DNA from: Opitutia bacterium UBA7876
GTDB taxonomy: Bacteria > Verrucomicrobiota > Verrucomicrobiia > Opitutales > Seribacteraceae
Assembly (NCBI GenBank): GCA_002500665.1
Contig: DLRY01000028.1
Coordinates: 73,024-137,023, forward strand
DNA length: 64,000 nucleotides
Reading direction: 5' to 3'
The translations under genes and the position numbers were made by a program. The notes beneath the pieces are model-generated. The model saw nothing but the letters and a program-made list of their open reading frames with translations. It searched no databases and was not told where the DNA came from. This document shows positions 50,286 to 61,500 of this stretch, one piece after another; position 1 is the stretch's first letter; every line of letters starts with the position of its first letter.

Positions 50286-50386
50286 GGCAATCCTACATAG
50301 AGGAAGCCTTTTCTTTTGTCGACTGCGTAGCTAAAAATTGCTATTTACGAGTTTTCGAAAAGAATCGACGAAAATAGAATAAAAAC
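50286..50386. promoter_or_regulatory. Divergent promoter region M48 / xseB with nested inverted repeats
   Basis: This 101-bp AT-rich spacer feeds xseB-dxs (plus) and the protease (minus). It contains the 10-bp palindrome TTTTCGAAAA at 50352-50361, nested in an imperfect outer repeat (CTATTTaCG at 50341-50349 with CGaAAATAG at 50369-50377), ending 9 bp before the xseB ATG. This could be an operator or a leader hairpin. Confidence 0.35.
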
Positions 50387-50638
50387 ATGGCAGAAGACGA
50401 AAACGAAGGGGGTGAGGTCGAGGATGAGGCGGACCTTACCTTCGAAGATGCCCTCTCCAGGCTGGAGGAGGTCGTTCACCGAATGGAAGCAGGTGACATT
50501 CCCCTGGAATCCCTTGTCGAAAACTATCAGTCCGGGGTAAGCTTGCTCAAACTCTGCCGTGCAAAGATCGAAGCAGCGGAGATGAAGGTCAAGGAAGTGA
50601 GTGGAGGGGAAGCCGTCGAGCTTCAGCCTGAGGAGTAA
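50387..50638 (+). CDS. xseB: Exodeoxyribonuclease VII small subunit
   Basis: An 83-residue subunit of exonuclease VII, which degrades single-stranded DNA in repair with XseA (not in this window). The family block is TFEDALSRLEEVVHRMEAGD, then IPLESLVENYQSGVSLLKLC, then AKIEAAEMKVKEV. The stop overlaps the dxs start by 1 bp (TAATG). The xseB-dxs pairing is common in bacteria and implies translational coupling. Confidence 0.95.
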   Translation: MAEDENEGGEVEDEADLTFEDALSRLEEVVHRMEAGDIPLESLVENYQSGVSLLKLCRAKIEAAEMKVKEVSGGEAVELQPEE

Positions 50639-52557
50639 TGGGCAAGAAGGAAGTTTTACCCAGGCTCAAGGGCCCCGCGGACCTCAAAGGCCTCTCTTCC
50701 GAGGATCTCGATTTGCTCTGCGGAGAAATCCGGCAACGCATTATCGAGGCCACGGCCGTCAACGGAGGTCACGTTGGCCCGAACCTCGGGGTAGTCGAGC
50801 TCACCATAGCCCTTCACCTCGCCTTCGACACCCCAAAGGACTCCTTCTTCTGGGATGTTTCGCACCAAGGGTACGTCCACAAGCTCCTCACCGGCCGTAA
50901 CGACGAGAGGTTCGACAAAATCCGCAAGTCGGGCGGATTGAGCGGTTTCCTTTCACGAGAAGAGAGTGCCCATGACGCCTTCGGTGCGGGTCACGCGGGC
51001 ACCGCTCTTTCCTCGGCCCTCGGGAAGTGTCTGGCTCGCGACCTCAACGATGGGGACGAGCACGTCGTAGCTATAGCGGGGGACGCCGCCTTCACCTGCG
51101 GAATTACCCTCGAGGCCCTTAACAACATTGCCTGCTCGACCAAGAAGTTCATCCTGGTTCTCAATGACAACGAGTGGTCCATTGCCAAGAACGTAGGGGC
51201 GTTTTCCAAGTATTTCAACGAGCTCATCACCAATCCCGTTTACAGCAGGCTACACAAGGATGCGGGAAATATCCTTTCCAAAATCCCCGGGGGCGACGCC
51301 TTGATCAAATTCATCTCCAAGGCGAAGAGAGACACCAAAGAACTGATCGCTCCCTCCAGTATCTTCGAAAAGCTTGGCATTCGCTACCTCGGACCGATCG
51401 ACGGACACGACGTCAAGGGAATGGTGAGCTTCTTCGAGTTTGCCAAAACCTCGAACGAACCGATCGTGCTCCATCTGCTGACTCAGAAGGGCAAAGGATT
51501 TCCCGTCGCTCTCGAGGAACCTGAAAAATGGCACGGCTCCGGTCCCTTCGACCTCGATACTGGCACACCCAAACAGTCGCCCCAAGGTTCTCCCCCGAAA
51601 TATCAGGACGTCTTTGGGGAATGTCTTGCCGGTTTGGCCAAAGATGACGAGAGAATCGTTGGAATCACCGCAGCCATGCCCAGCGGGACCGGTCTGGACC
51701 TTCTGGAACGCGAAATCCCCGATCGTTTCTTCGATGTCGGCATTGCGGAGGAACATGCCGTCCTGATGGCTGCCGGTCTGGCGACGGGAAACATGCTGCC
51801 GGTGTGCGCCATATACTCGACTTTCCTCCAAAGGGCCTACGATCCCATCATTCACGACGTTTGCCTCCAGAATCTCCCAGTCACCTTTTGCTTGGACCGT
51901 GCGGGCCTCTCCCCCAACGACGGGCCGACTCATCACGGACTGTTCGACCTCTCCTACCTCCGTTGCATCCCTAATGCCATCATCATGCAACCCAAGGACG
52001 AGGACGAGTTGCAGGACATGATCGCAACCGGTATCCGGAGCGGATCCCCAGCCTTCGTGCGCTACCCACGAGGGGAAGGCCGTGGGGTCGAGCGTAAGGA
52101 AACCCCTGTTCCGATCGAGATCGGAAAGGCCGAACTACTCCGCGATGGAAGCGATTGCTCGATCTGGGCCCTTGGCGGCTTTGTCGATTTGGCGGTGGAA
52201 ATCGCTACGAAGCTTGAGGCTACGCATAGATTGAACTGTTCGGTCGTAAACGCCCGCTTCGTCAAGCCAATCGATGAAGGGCTCCTTCTTTCACATGCCC
52301 GCAACCACGGAAGCATCATTACCTTCGAAGACAACGTCCTTGCTGGTGGCTTTGGGTCAGCTGTTCTGGAAACCCTCGAGAGGGAAGGAATCCGTTTGCC
52401 AGTAAAGAGATTCGGCTGGCCCGATCAATTCGTCGAACACGGGGATTCGGTGTCAAGCCTTAGGCAGGCCCACGGACTTGACGAAGACCGTATCATGGCC
52501 GAGATCGAGCGTTTCCTTGACTTGAAACGGCACTCCGCGAGTTCCCTGATCGCCTAG
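50638..52557 (+). CDS. dxs: 1-deoxy-D-xylulose-5-phosphate synthase
   Basis: Dxs makes DXP from pyruvate and glyceraldehyde 3-phosphate, starting the MEP isoprenoid route, in the cytoplasm with thiamine diphosphate. The 639-residue protein has GHVGPNLGVVELTIALHLAF, SHQGYVHKLLTGRNDERFDK, the ThDP Asp region GDAAFTCGITLEALNN with LNDNEWSIAKNVGAFSKYFN, GAGHAGTALSSALG, and the C-terminal transketolase half (IAEEHAVLMAAGLATGNMLP, DRAGLSPNDGPTHHGLFDLS). Length is normal. Compared with the usual GDGA, the first ThDP motif reads GDAA, a mild deviation. Its start at 50638 overlaps xseB. Confidence 0.95.
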   Translation: MGKKEVLPRLKGPADLKGLSSEDLDLLCGEIRQRIIEATAVNGGHVGPNLGVVELTIALHLAFDTPKDSFFWDVSHQGYVHKLLTGRNDERFDKIRKSGGLSGFLSREESAHDAFGAGHAGTALSSALGKCLARDLNDGDEHVVAIAGDAAFTCGITLEALNNIACSTKKFILVLNDNEWSIAKNVGAFSKYFNELITNPVYSRLHKDAGNILSKIPGGDALIKFISKAKRDTKELIAPSSIFEKLGIRYLGPIDGHDVKGMVSFFEFAKTSNEPIVLHLLTQKGKGFPVALEEPEKWHGSGPFDLDTGTPKQSPQGSPPKYQDVFGECLAGLAKDDERIVGITAAMPSGTGLDLLEREIPDRFFDVGIAEEHAVLMAAGLATGNMLPVCAIYSTFLQRAYDPIIHDVCLQNLPVTFCLDRAGLSPNDGPTHHGLFDLSYLRCIPNAIIMQPKDEDELQDMIATGIRSGSPAFVRYPRGEGRGVERKETPVPIEIGKAELLRDGSDCSIWALGGFVDLAVEIATKLEATHRLNCSVVNARFVKPIDEGLLLSHARNHGSIITFEDNVLAGGFGSAVLETLEREGIRLPVKRFGWPDQFVEHGDSVSSLRQAHGLDEDRIMAEIERFLDLKRHSASSLIA

Positions 52558-52576
52558 AGAACGAAAGATCGGTCTG

Positions 52577-55500
52577 CTACTGGTTTTCGTAGTACCCCCA
52601 CTCCCCCGTCTCGTAGAGATAGGCAAGGTTGGGCTTACCCTTGCGGAAGTAAATCCAGTTCCCCGTCTTGTAGGAATAAAGAAAGCCTTCCGACGTGGCG
52701 GAATTCCAGTGGCCCTGATCGGTCCATAGCCAACCCCATCTCTGCGTCCAGAACCAGATCGCGTTCCCGGCTTGATTGGATTCTACGAAAATCCAGCCCA
52801 GGTCACCATGGAAAGCCCATGAATTATCGAACAGGACTAGAAAACCGAACCAGCTTTGCTTCCAGTTTCCGAATTGCGTGTCACTGGATGAATCCTTGAT
52901 CGTCGACTCGACCATCAGGTCCAACTCGAAAGAGGCCTCATGAGAAGAACTGGCGGCGAATAGCTTGATTGAGTTAGCACCCGCATGCCCGCTTCCCGGG
53001 ATGCCTTCAATGAGATACCTTTTGTCATCCAACCGGACTCCCGTGGCCCAGGAGGGAAGAGAGGATTCGTAGATAATGACGTCCTGGGGCTTGCTCCCGG
53101 TGACGTTCACCGTAATGGAAAACTTCTCGAATTGCTTTGCCGATTCACCGACGGAATCGGAGAGGAGAGAAAAAGCGTCTTCAACGGCAATGAGAGTGAC
53201 GGCAAAGTAAAGATCCGCCGACCCGTAGCGGCTGGAGGAAATCGAAAAGTCCACGGAAAAGGCGGACTGGTTCTGGTCGAGGGTATCGGGAACCTTCCCC
53301 CATACAACCCCAGTTCCGTCGCTCTTCAGACTGACCCGTAACCAGGACGGCAAACTCTTGACCGTCAGTTCGGGATCCGCATCACTTGGCCAGGGACCGG
53401 AACTGAACTCGTACTCGAAGAAGGAACTGCGCTCGACCGAGGATGGTGGCGGCGGCCAAACCTTGGGAAGGAACTCAGAGGGACCGTAGACGCAGAGAAA
53501 GGAAACCGGAACCGTCGATTGGCCCACGGCAACCGAGGAGAGATCGGCCCCCAGACGAAGCCTCGAGTTGCCCGCGATCAAGTAGTTGTCGGCAAAGGCG
53601 CTTGACGCCCCAAGCAGAAGATCGTCCCCACTTCCTCCAAAACCGGCCGATTCAACGACCGACTGAAGGTTGTCTTCGAATAGAGCGACGAATGAATCCC
53701 TGCCTCCGGCTGACTCGATTACCTTTGAACCGATCTGGACGGAACCATTGAAGTTCCCGATGGCGAGGACGCTTCGCCTCGTAGCGACGACGTCCCTAAT
53801 CTGCTCGGTGCCGCTGCCTCCCAACTGAACAAGGGAGAGGCAGTTGCCTTCCCTCGAAAGAGCCCCCACTAGAGCGTCCTGACCTCCCAGGGCGGTTACC
53901 TTGTGGCTATCCCATTGGAAGGTTTCTGAAAAGGTTCCGCCAAAAACCAACCGGCCATCGGCCGCCAAATCCAGAAAACCCGCCTCGTCCTTGCCCACGC
54001 CTCCTCCGGACCTGAGGTAGTTCAACTGTCCCGTATTCGTAATTTTTCCGATCACGGCGTCGGAAAGGCCTCTGGACGTCACTTGAGCTCCACTCGACGA
54101 GCTAGTCCCCCAAAAGCTTCCGGCGAAATAAACGGAACCATCGGAACCGACCGTCAAGGCCCGCACGTAATCGTCCTGAGAACCACTCAGAGGAATAAAC
54201 CAGTTTACTTCCATGAGATTGAGGGAAGAAACCGACATAACGAAACCATCTCGCCCTCCGGCGGCCTGGCTGGATACCTGGCTATGGCTGAAGGAACCCT
54301 CGAAATACCCACCCAAGAGAAGCTTGCCGGAAGAGCAAGCCACGCCAGTCGCGAACTCGTCGTCGACTCCGCCGATGGCCTGCAGGTCAAGCAAGTCTCC
54401 GGTCCTGCTCAAGGTCAGAACGAACAGGTCCTTCTTCCCGGCGCTCTGAATTTCCAGAAAACCGGAGGATAGTTTCCCCGAGAAGGATCCAACCAAGTGG
54501 ACGTTCTCATCCGAAGCGGTCACTCCACCGACAAGATCGATCCAATCGCTCGAGACCAGCTGGAGGATGGATTCGGGTTCGCCCTTGGCATTCAGCTTGA
54601 TCGCAAAGCCGTCGTAACCGGACTGCGATTGCACCGTCAACTGCCCAACGGCAAGGGAGCCGGAAAACTTGCCCGTCACCATGTATTTTCCGCCCTCGCA
54701 GGGAAAAACGTCGGAAACCACTACCGTGGAGCCCAAGTCGATGGAGGTGGAGAAGGCAGGGAAGGAATCGGAAAGTGTTTCCGCGTTCAGGTTATCGGAG
54801 ATGGAAAGGCTTACGTTGAGGTCCGCATATCCTCCATCCATGTCGAGGGCCCTTACCTTGAAGACCGAAGAGGCATTGGCGTCCGCGGAAGCCGCACCGC
54901 CGAGGATGGCCGATCCGTTGAGGTCGTCCTTAAGGGACACCCAGGAAGGAGCTCCGACCAGTTCCATGCGGGCAAAGCCACTCGGGACGGTTGCATTGAT
55001 CCTGTTATAAAAGCTTAGGTCCTTGGTAAGGTTCAGCTGGAGAGGAGCCTGAAAGGAAGGTCCCGGGGAGGAACCGACGGTGGCCAGAAGAAGGGTGCCT
55101 CCGGAGGAGTCGAGCCCATCGAGGACAAGGGCGGCGTCCGTCTTCAGCAGGGTAAAGACCTTGCCGTTCGCATCAGTCCTCAAGTCGGGCGAACTTTCAT
55201 TTCCGTCCCCCCCCAGATGCTTGCTCCACAGAACCGCTCCATCCTCCTGGTTGAGCTTCTGGAGAGCCAGATCTTCCCGCCCGGCGGAGGCGAAAACAAG
55301 GGAACCATCCTCCCCATTGAAGTTCCCCGTAAACCGGTTGAGGACGACGGGATAGCCGAAGGCATCGGTCTCGAGCGCCTGCGGTTCACTCCCGGTGGAC
55401 ATGGCCAAGGCCCACTTCTGCGTCAGACCGGGCTGTAGGGAAAGGACGTAAGGGGATGAACCTGCGGAGGATAAAGTCGCGTCTCCTGAGATGAGGCTTC

Positions 55501-58500
55501 CCTCGAAGCTCCCAAGGGCATAGATAGCGTCTGTAGAGACGGCCAGATCGACAACCTCGTTCTTGTGCATCCCTTTCAGCCCGAGCGAACTTACCGCCAC
55601 ACCATCCTTATCGAGTTCGAAGACGAATGAATATTCTTCATAACCGGTTTTCTTGACCACTCCACCCAAGTAGGCGTAGTTGGCCGAAACGGCAAGGGCT
55701 CGCAGGGAGTCATCCCCCGATCCGCCAAACCTCTTCAGCCATGAGATACTTCCGCTCAACTCGTTGATTCGCCCGAGAAAAAGATCTTTTTCCGCCAGCG
55801 AGACGTATTTCCCGATTTCCGTATCCAGCGAACCCGAAAACGCGCCCCCGAGGACCAGGGTGCCGTCGCCAAAGCGTCCAAGCCTCGGCTTGTCCAGGGT
55901 ACCCGTGCAGGCAAGGGTCTTCGACCACAGAAAGCCGAGGCTTGAATCCAGCTTGACCAGGAAAAGGTTGCTCTCGCCCTTGGCCATTAAGCGACGGTCG
56001 CGGTAGAGGAGTGTTCCCTGATAGGTTCCCGCCACGAGGAAGCTCCCGTCCTCGGTGGAAATGCAACCCCCTATTTCGACCTCCTGGCCCGAGAGCGACT
56101 GAAAGAACTGGGCCTGGACGGAATTCCCCGTTTCATCGACGACGGAGAGAAAGGCGAAGGAGTTGGGGTTGCTTTCCTGAGCTCCATTCTTGCCCCGGCC
56201 CCAGATCAGGGCTTGGTTGGCGAGTGGGAGTATCCCTCTCGCGTCACGCGGGTCGAGCCTGGAAAGGGAATCGACGACAACGGATGAGTTCGTCTCGGCG
56301 ACCTGAACGAACCTGGTCACGGAGGCTGTGCTGCCCGTCGGGTCCGTCACTACGTATTCGATCCTCTGCAGTCCCGCGAGGAAGGGATCGACTTGACCCG
56401 TTACGACCACTGAGGCGGAAAGATCCTGCCCGCCTGAACTGGTAGCGACGTAACCGGGTTCCTGGAATGAACTCCCCGGCTTGATCCTGACCAGGCTTCC
56501 ACCCTTGAGGGAAAGGGTCGGCAAAGCGACGCTCGTCACCTCAAGGGTAAAATTGTCGTAAGCCCTCTGGACCTCGGCTTCCTTGAAGACGACCTGCACG
56601 TCGAAGATGCCCGAGCTTCCCTTGGGAACGAATCCATGCAACTGAAAGAGATCTCTGGAAATCTTGGTGATCTTCAGCCAGGAAGGGGCGGAAGCAAAAG
56701 AGGCGTCAATGACCGTGTTGTCGCTCAAACCCGAAAGAGACAAATAGCTGGAATAATCGGTGCCCGCGTCGACCTTGTTGTGGCTCTTGAGCAGCTCCAC
56801 CTGGATGGAATCATGAGAGGACACAAGGATGGGAACGACCTCAAGTTCATCAAAGCCAAGCCCGTCGGAAACCCTGATGATAAAGGAATCGGCCGCCCCC
56901 GAACCGTAGGACTCGTAGGTAAGGCTCGTCGGTCGGGAACCAGTCCCCGCGACCTTGGGAAGACCGTACTTGTGCTTGGAGGAGGGGGAAAGCGACCAGA
57001 TCATGGAGTCCCCGTCGAAATCGGTGGCGAGAATGGAGGCCAGGTCCACGGATTTGGCATTGCCCGAGGAGTCGAAGGTGAAGGTAACCTTCTCGGGGCC
57101 CTGAATAAATGGGGACCGGTTCTCTCCGTCGATCACGAGGAGGGAATTGGCGGTGGAGTACCTGCCCGTGGCATCGGTCACGATGAGGGCGATCGGGTAG
57201 CGCCTGCCTTGGATTCCGTTAGGGGGAGTACCCTTCAGAAAAGCGGTTCCGCTCGACTCGTTCAGGTCGGAGATCCCCAGCCAAAAGCCACCCGGACCCT
57301 GGGGCAACCCGACGACCTCGATCTTGCGTTTGTCGCCATCCGCGTCTGAGGTCTCGAGCGCGACCTGTAGGCTCGATCCAGTCTTTCCCTGGATAATGCT
57401 TGGAACTTGGGAGGAGAAGACGGGATCGTCGGGCACGGGACGAACGACGATATTGACAGGCAGAAAAGCGTAGCGATGACCGTCGAATGCCTTCAACTGG
57501 AAGGAATCTTCACCGAAATAATCGGGGGCATTGGAATAGGAGAAAACCTGAGGCCGCAGTCCCGTGCCGTTGACTTCAGCGGTAGCGGCGCTGGAGGGAA
57601 AAAATCCCAGGGACCACTCGAGATCCCTCGGCGGGTTCTGCAAACCGGGATCGGGGTCTTGGCCGTAGAAATCCTCGGGAGCGACCCAGCCACGGCTGTC
57701 CCCTGGCTTGGAGTCCTCGTCTATGTAGACGATCAACTGGGTGATTTCATCCCCCGTCGAAACGCTCTTGAAGACGGGAGGGTAGTTGTCGATGCGCAGG
57801 ATAAGGTTGAAAACCTGGGTTGCGAAGGTGCCTTGTGAGTCGGTCGCGGTGAACTCAATCTGGTAGGTACCCTTGTCCTTGACTGCTCCCGTGCCTCTAA
57901 GGGTTCCCGTCCCGTTGCCTTCCTGGACGAAGGTCAGCCAGGAAGGGAGAACGGAAGTCACGTTCAAATCCAAGGTCTGCCAATCCCAGTCCGAATCGTA
58001 GGAGACAACCTTGTAGACGTATTCCGACTCGTCGTTCCATGAGTAGGTCCCGTCATTCAGGTCCGTTGTGGGGGCGGAGGTAAAGACCGGAAGATCATTG
58101 ACCGCAAGCACCTCCACGTTGACCATCGCCGAGTCGGACTTGGGCGCGGAGGCCAGAAGACCGCCCCCGTCGGTAACGGTAACCTGTAGGGAATCCTGAC
58201 CGGAAAAGTTACCGTCGGGAAGGTAGACCAGGCTGGAAGGATCGTTTGCATTCGTAAAAGAGGCCGTGCCCCTGAGAGGACCTTGCGTGACGTTCCAGGT
58301 CAAGGACCCGGTCGGCGTTTCGTTGTCATCGGCGGACAGACCGGGAGCAGTCCAGGTATTGGCCAAGTCCTCCGTCATCTGAACGCTGAACTGGGTTCCG
58401 TTTATCGAGGGGGGGTAGTTGAGCACTTCGACGGTGACCGAAAAGGACGAACTGACGCTCAAGCCCGTGGCATCGGTCAGGGTTACGGTGATCAGGTGAA

Positions 58501-61500
58501 CGCCCTCGTCCGTATAAACCGGGGTTCCCTTGAGGGTGATGGCTCCGATGGAGGACAAGGCGGATGAGTCGAGGGTCAGCCAGGTCGGTTTGATCGCAAC
58601 GACCGACGCTTCGGCCAAGCCATCCGCGTCATAACCGGCAAAGGAAAGGTTGAGCAGGTTGCCGTCCACAATCGACTGACCGGAGGGGAAGGTTGAGAAG
58701 ACGGGAGGATCGTCCACGTTCCGGACGTCGAGGGTGACCGTTACCTTGCTCACTCCGACTCCATCGCTGACGCTCACCTCGAAAGAGTCCGTTCCAGAGA
58801 AATTTCCGTCCGGAACGTATTCGAGCCGCTGAATCGTTCCACCATGCCCTTCTGCTACGGCCGATCCATGGCTTGGCTCAATGGAGAGGGCCCAACTCAG
58901 GTCCTGCCCATCGGGATCGGAAGCGGACAACAATCCGTCGCCTACCCACTTCACGTCCTCGGTGGCGGTAAAGCCGACGCTGCTTCCTTGAGTAATTATG
59001 GGGTTCGAGTTTTCCGTGATTACCTTGAGGGTAAAAACCTGAAGGGCGAAGAGGTTGGTCGAGTCCCTGCCTTCCAGTACGATGAGGTTCTGGCCCTCGT
59101 CGTACTCGGTCGGCGTACCGGTGAAACGGGCGCTGCCGTTGCCCTCGTCAACAAAGGAAACCCAGCTCGGAAGCGGACTCAGCACGGAAACCGTGAGGGA
59201 TTGGTTGCCGTCCGCGTCATAGACGGTCGCATTGTACTCGAAAGGATAGTCCTTCACCGCGATCCCGGTAGTTGAACTGGTGAAGATGGGCGCATCGTCA
59301 AGAGGCAAGACGGAAACTTGCACCTCGATCGAGTCCTGGGCATTGACGTCCCCGGAGTCCCGTACCCTGATCACAAAAGAGTCCTGGCCAGTGTAATTGG
59401 CATCGGGCTTGTACTGAAGAACCCCAGGGGAGAAACCGCTACCCGACAGGTTGACCGAGCCATGGGCGGGCGCGGTGTCGAGGATCCAATTCAATTGGCC
59501 GAGCACACCGTCTTGATCGGTCGCCGAGAGACCGATATCGGGCCAGTCTGAGTAATTGGAATCCTCGTTTATCTGAACTGCGATGGAGTCGCCCTGCGCG
59601 ATTCTGGGCGGATAATTCGCAGGGACTACTTCCAGCAAAAAGGCCTGACTGTCCTTGGATCCCGCGAGGTCGGTAGCCTCGACAAGCACAAGGCGTGGTC
59701 CCGACTCCTCGTAATCGGACCAGCTGGGGGCACCTGAAAAGACGAAGGTGGCCGGGTTGAAGCTAAGCCAACCGGGAAGGTTGGAATAACTGATCGAGAC
59801 GGAATCGCCCTGATCCGGATCGTAGACGAGAAGTTGATAGCTATAGAGATTCCCCTCGGAAGCCTGCTGGCCGGAAGGCACCGACGTAATCACGGGAGGA
59901 TCGTTAACCGGGGTAATGGTCAAATGAAAGTTTAGCTCGACGTATTTGTTCATGGCGCCTTGGACGTCGATCAAGCGGATGGTAAAGGCATCGCTCCCGT
60001 TGTAATCGGCACTGGGTGTGTAAAGCACGCTCTGGTTGCCGGTGGCGTTGACGTCCAGAGCCAAGGTTCCATGGCTCGGCGGAACGGAGGCATTCAGGTC
60101 GACCTGGTGGCCATCCGGATCGCTATAGCTCAGGGGGGGAAGCAGGGCAAGCCAAGCCGCTTGGTCGCAATCCTCCGGAATGGTGAGGTATAGATCCCTC
60201 ACGAGGGTGCTTCCGTTAACGTCGATCAAAGGGGGTTCGTTGCGTTCCAGAACCTTGAGCTGAAAAGCCTGCACCGAGGAAAGGGAACCATCGGAAACGG
60301 TCAGGTCGAATTGGTAGGTCTGGGACGCCCCTCCGCCGGCCGCGCCGATGGCGGGCGCTCCCGTTATGGAGTTGCCGCTGATGGTGCAGTTGGACGGCAG
60401 GTTTCCGCCCGTCAAGCTCAGGATCATGGCATCCCCATCCGCGTCGAAAAGGACAATGGTTTGGTTGTAGTCATCTCCTTCCATGGCATCGGGCAGAACG
60501 AATTGACTCGGGTTGGAGAAGACCGGACGGTCCGGGGTTCCGTCCACCACGACGTCAAGCTGCACCACGTCGGACTGGGCTCCCTGACTAAGGGAGATGC
60601 TGAAGCCATGAGTCCCGCTGTAATTGGCATCCGGACGGTAAGCGAGGGCGCCCGTGCTCGCATTAAGATCGAAGAGAGCCTCCCCTCCCGTCACGTTCTG
60701 GTCGATGACCAGCCAGCTCAACTGGCTGGAGAACGGATGAGATCCGTTCAAGTCGAACATATAGGTGACCGAGTAGTTCTGATCCTCCACCTCGGTAAAG
60801 TTGACGGACTGCGAGGTGGAACCGGAAATTATGGGGCGCCAGGGAGGCTCGGATGTGGCCTTCCAGCCATCGTTGTAGAAGACCAGGGCGCCTCCCCCGA
60901 AGGATTGCACGGTGCCGTCACCCGGGCTACCCACCACGACCATTCCGTTCCTGAGAGCGAAGGCGGCATGGTCCTTGTTACTGGAAGCGGCCGCCTTGCA
61001 GTCCAGGGAGGAAATGAGTTTCCAGGATGAAGAGCTTCCATCCTTGCGGTAAAGGTAACCGAAACCGTCCTCGCCCTGTTGCGGGGCACCGACGAGAAGC
61101 ATATCCTCATAGGCCTCGAGGTTCGACGCAAACAACTGGTCGGCCACCTTCTGGGGAGGAGAAATCTTGGCCACTTCCAACCAGCCGGCCAAGGTGTTCT
61201 CAAAGACGTAGACGCAACCGGTGTTGGAGGTATTGGAGTCACCGTTGACGGCACCGACGAACGCCAAATTCGAAGAAAGGGCAACGGAATAGCCGAACTT
61301 GTCGTCGACGGACAAACTGGAGGGAGCCAACTTCTGGGCCTGGGTCCATGTCGAGCCATTCAGTTCGTAGAGGTAGGCCGCTCCCGAGTTGCTCCCCGGG
61401 CCATCCGCCTGAGGGGCCCCCACGAGAAGCAAATTCCCCGAAAGGGCTAAGTCATGGCCGAACTCGTCCCCGCTCTGGTTGTCGTCGGCTGAGAAAGATG

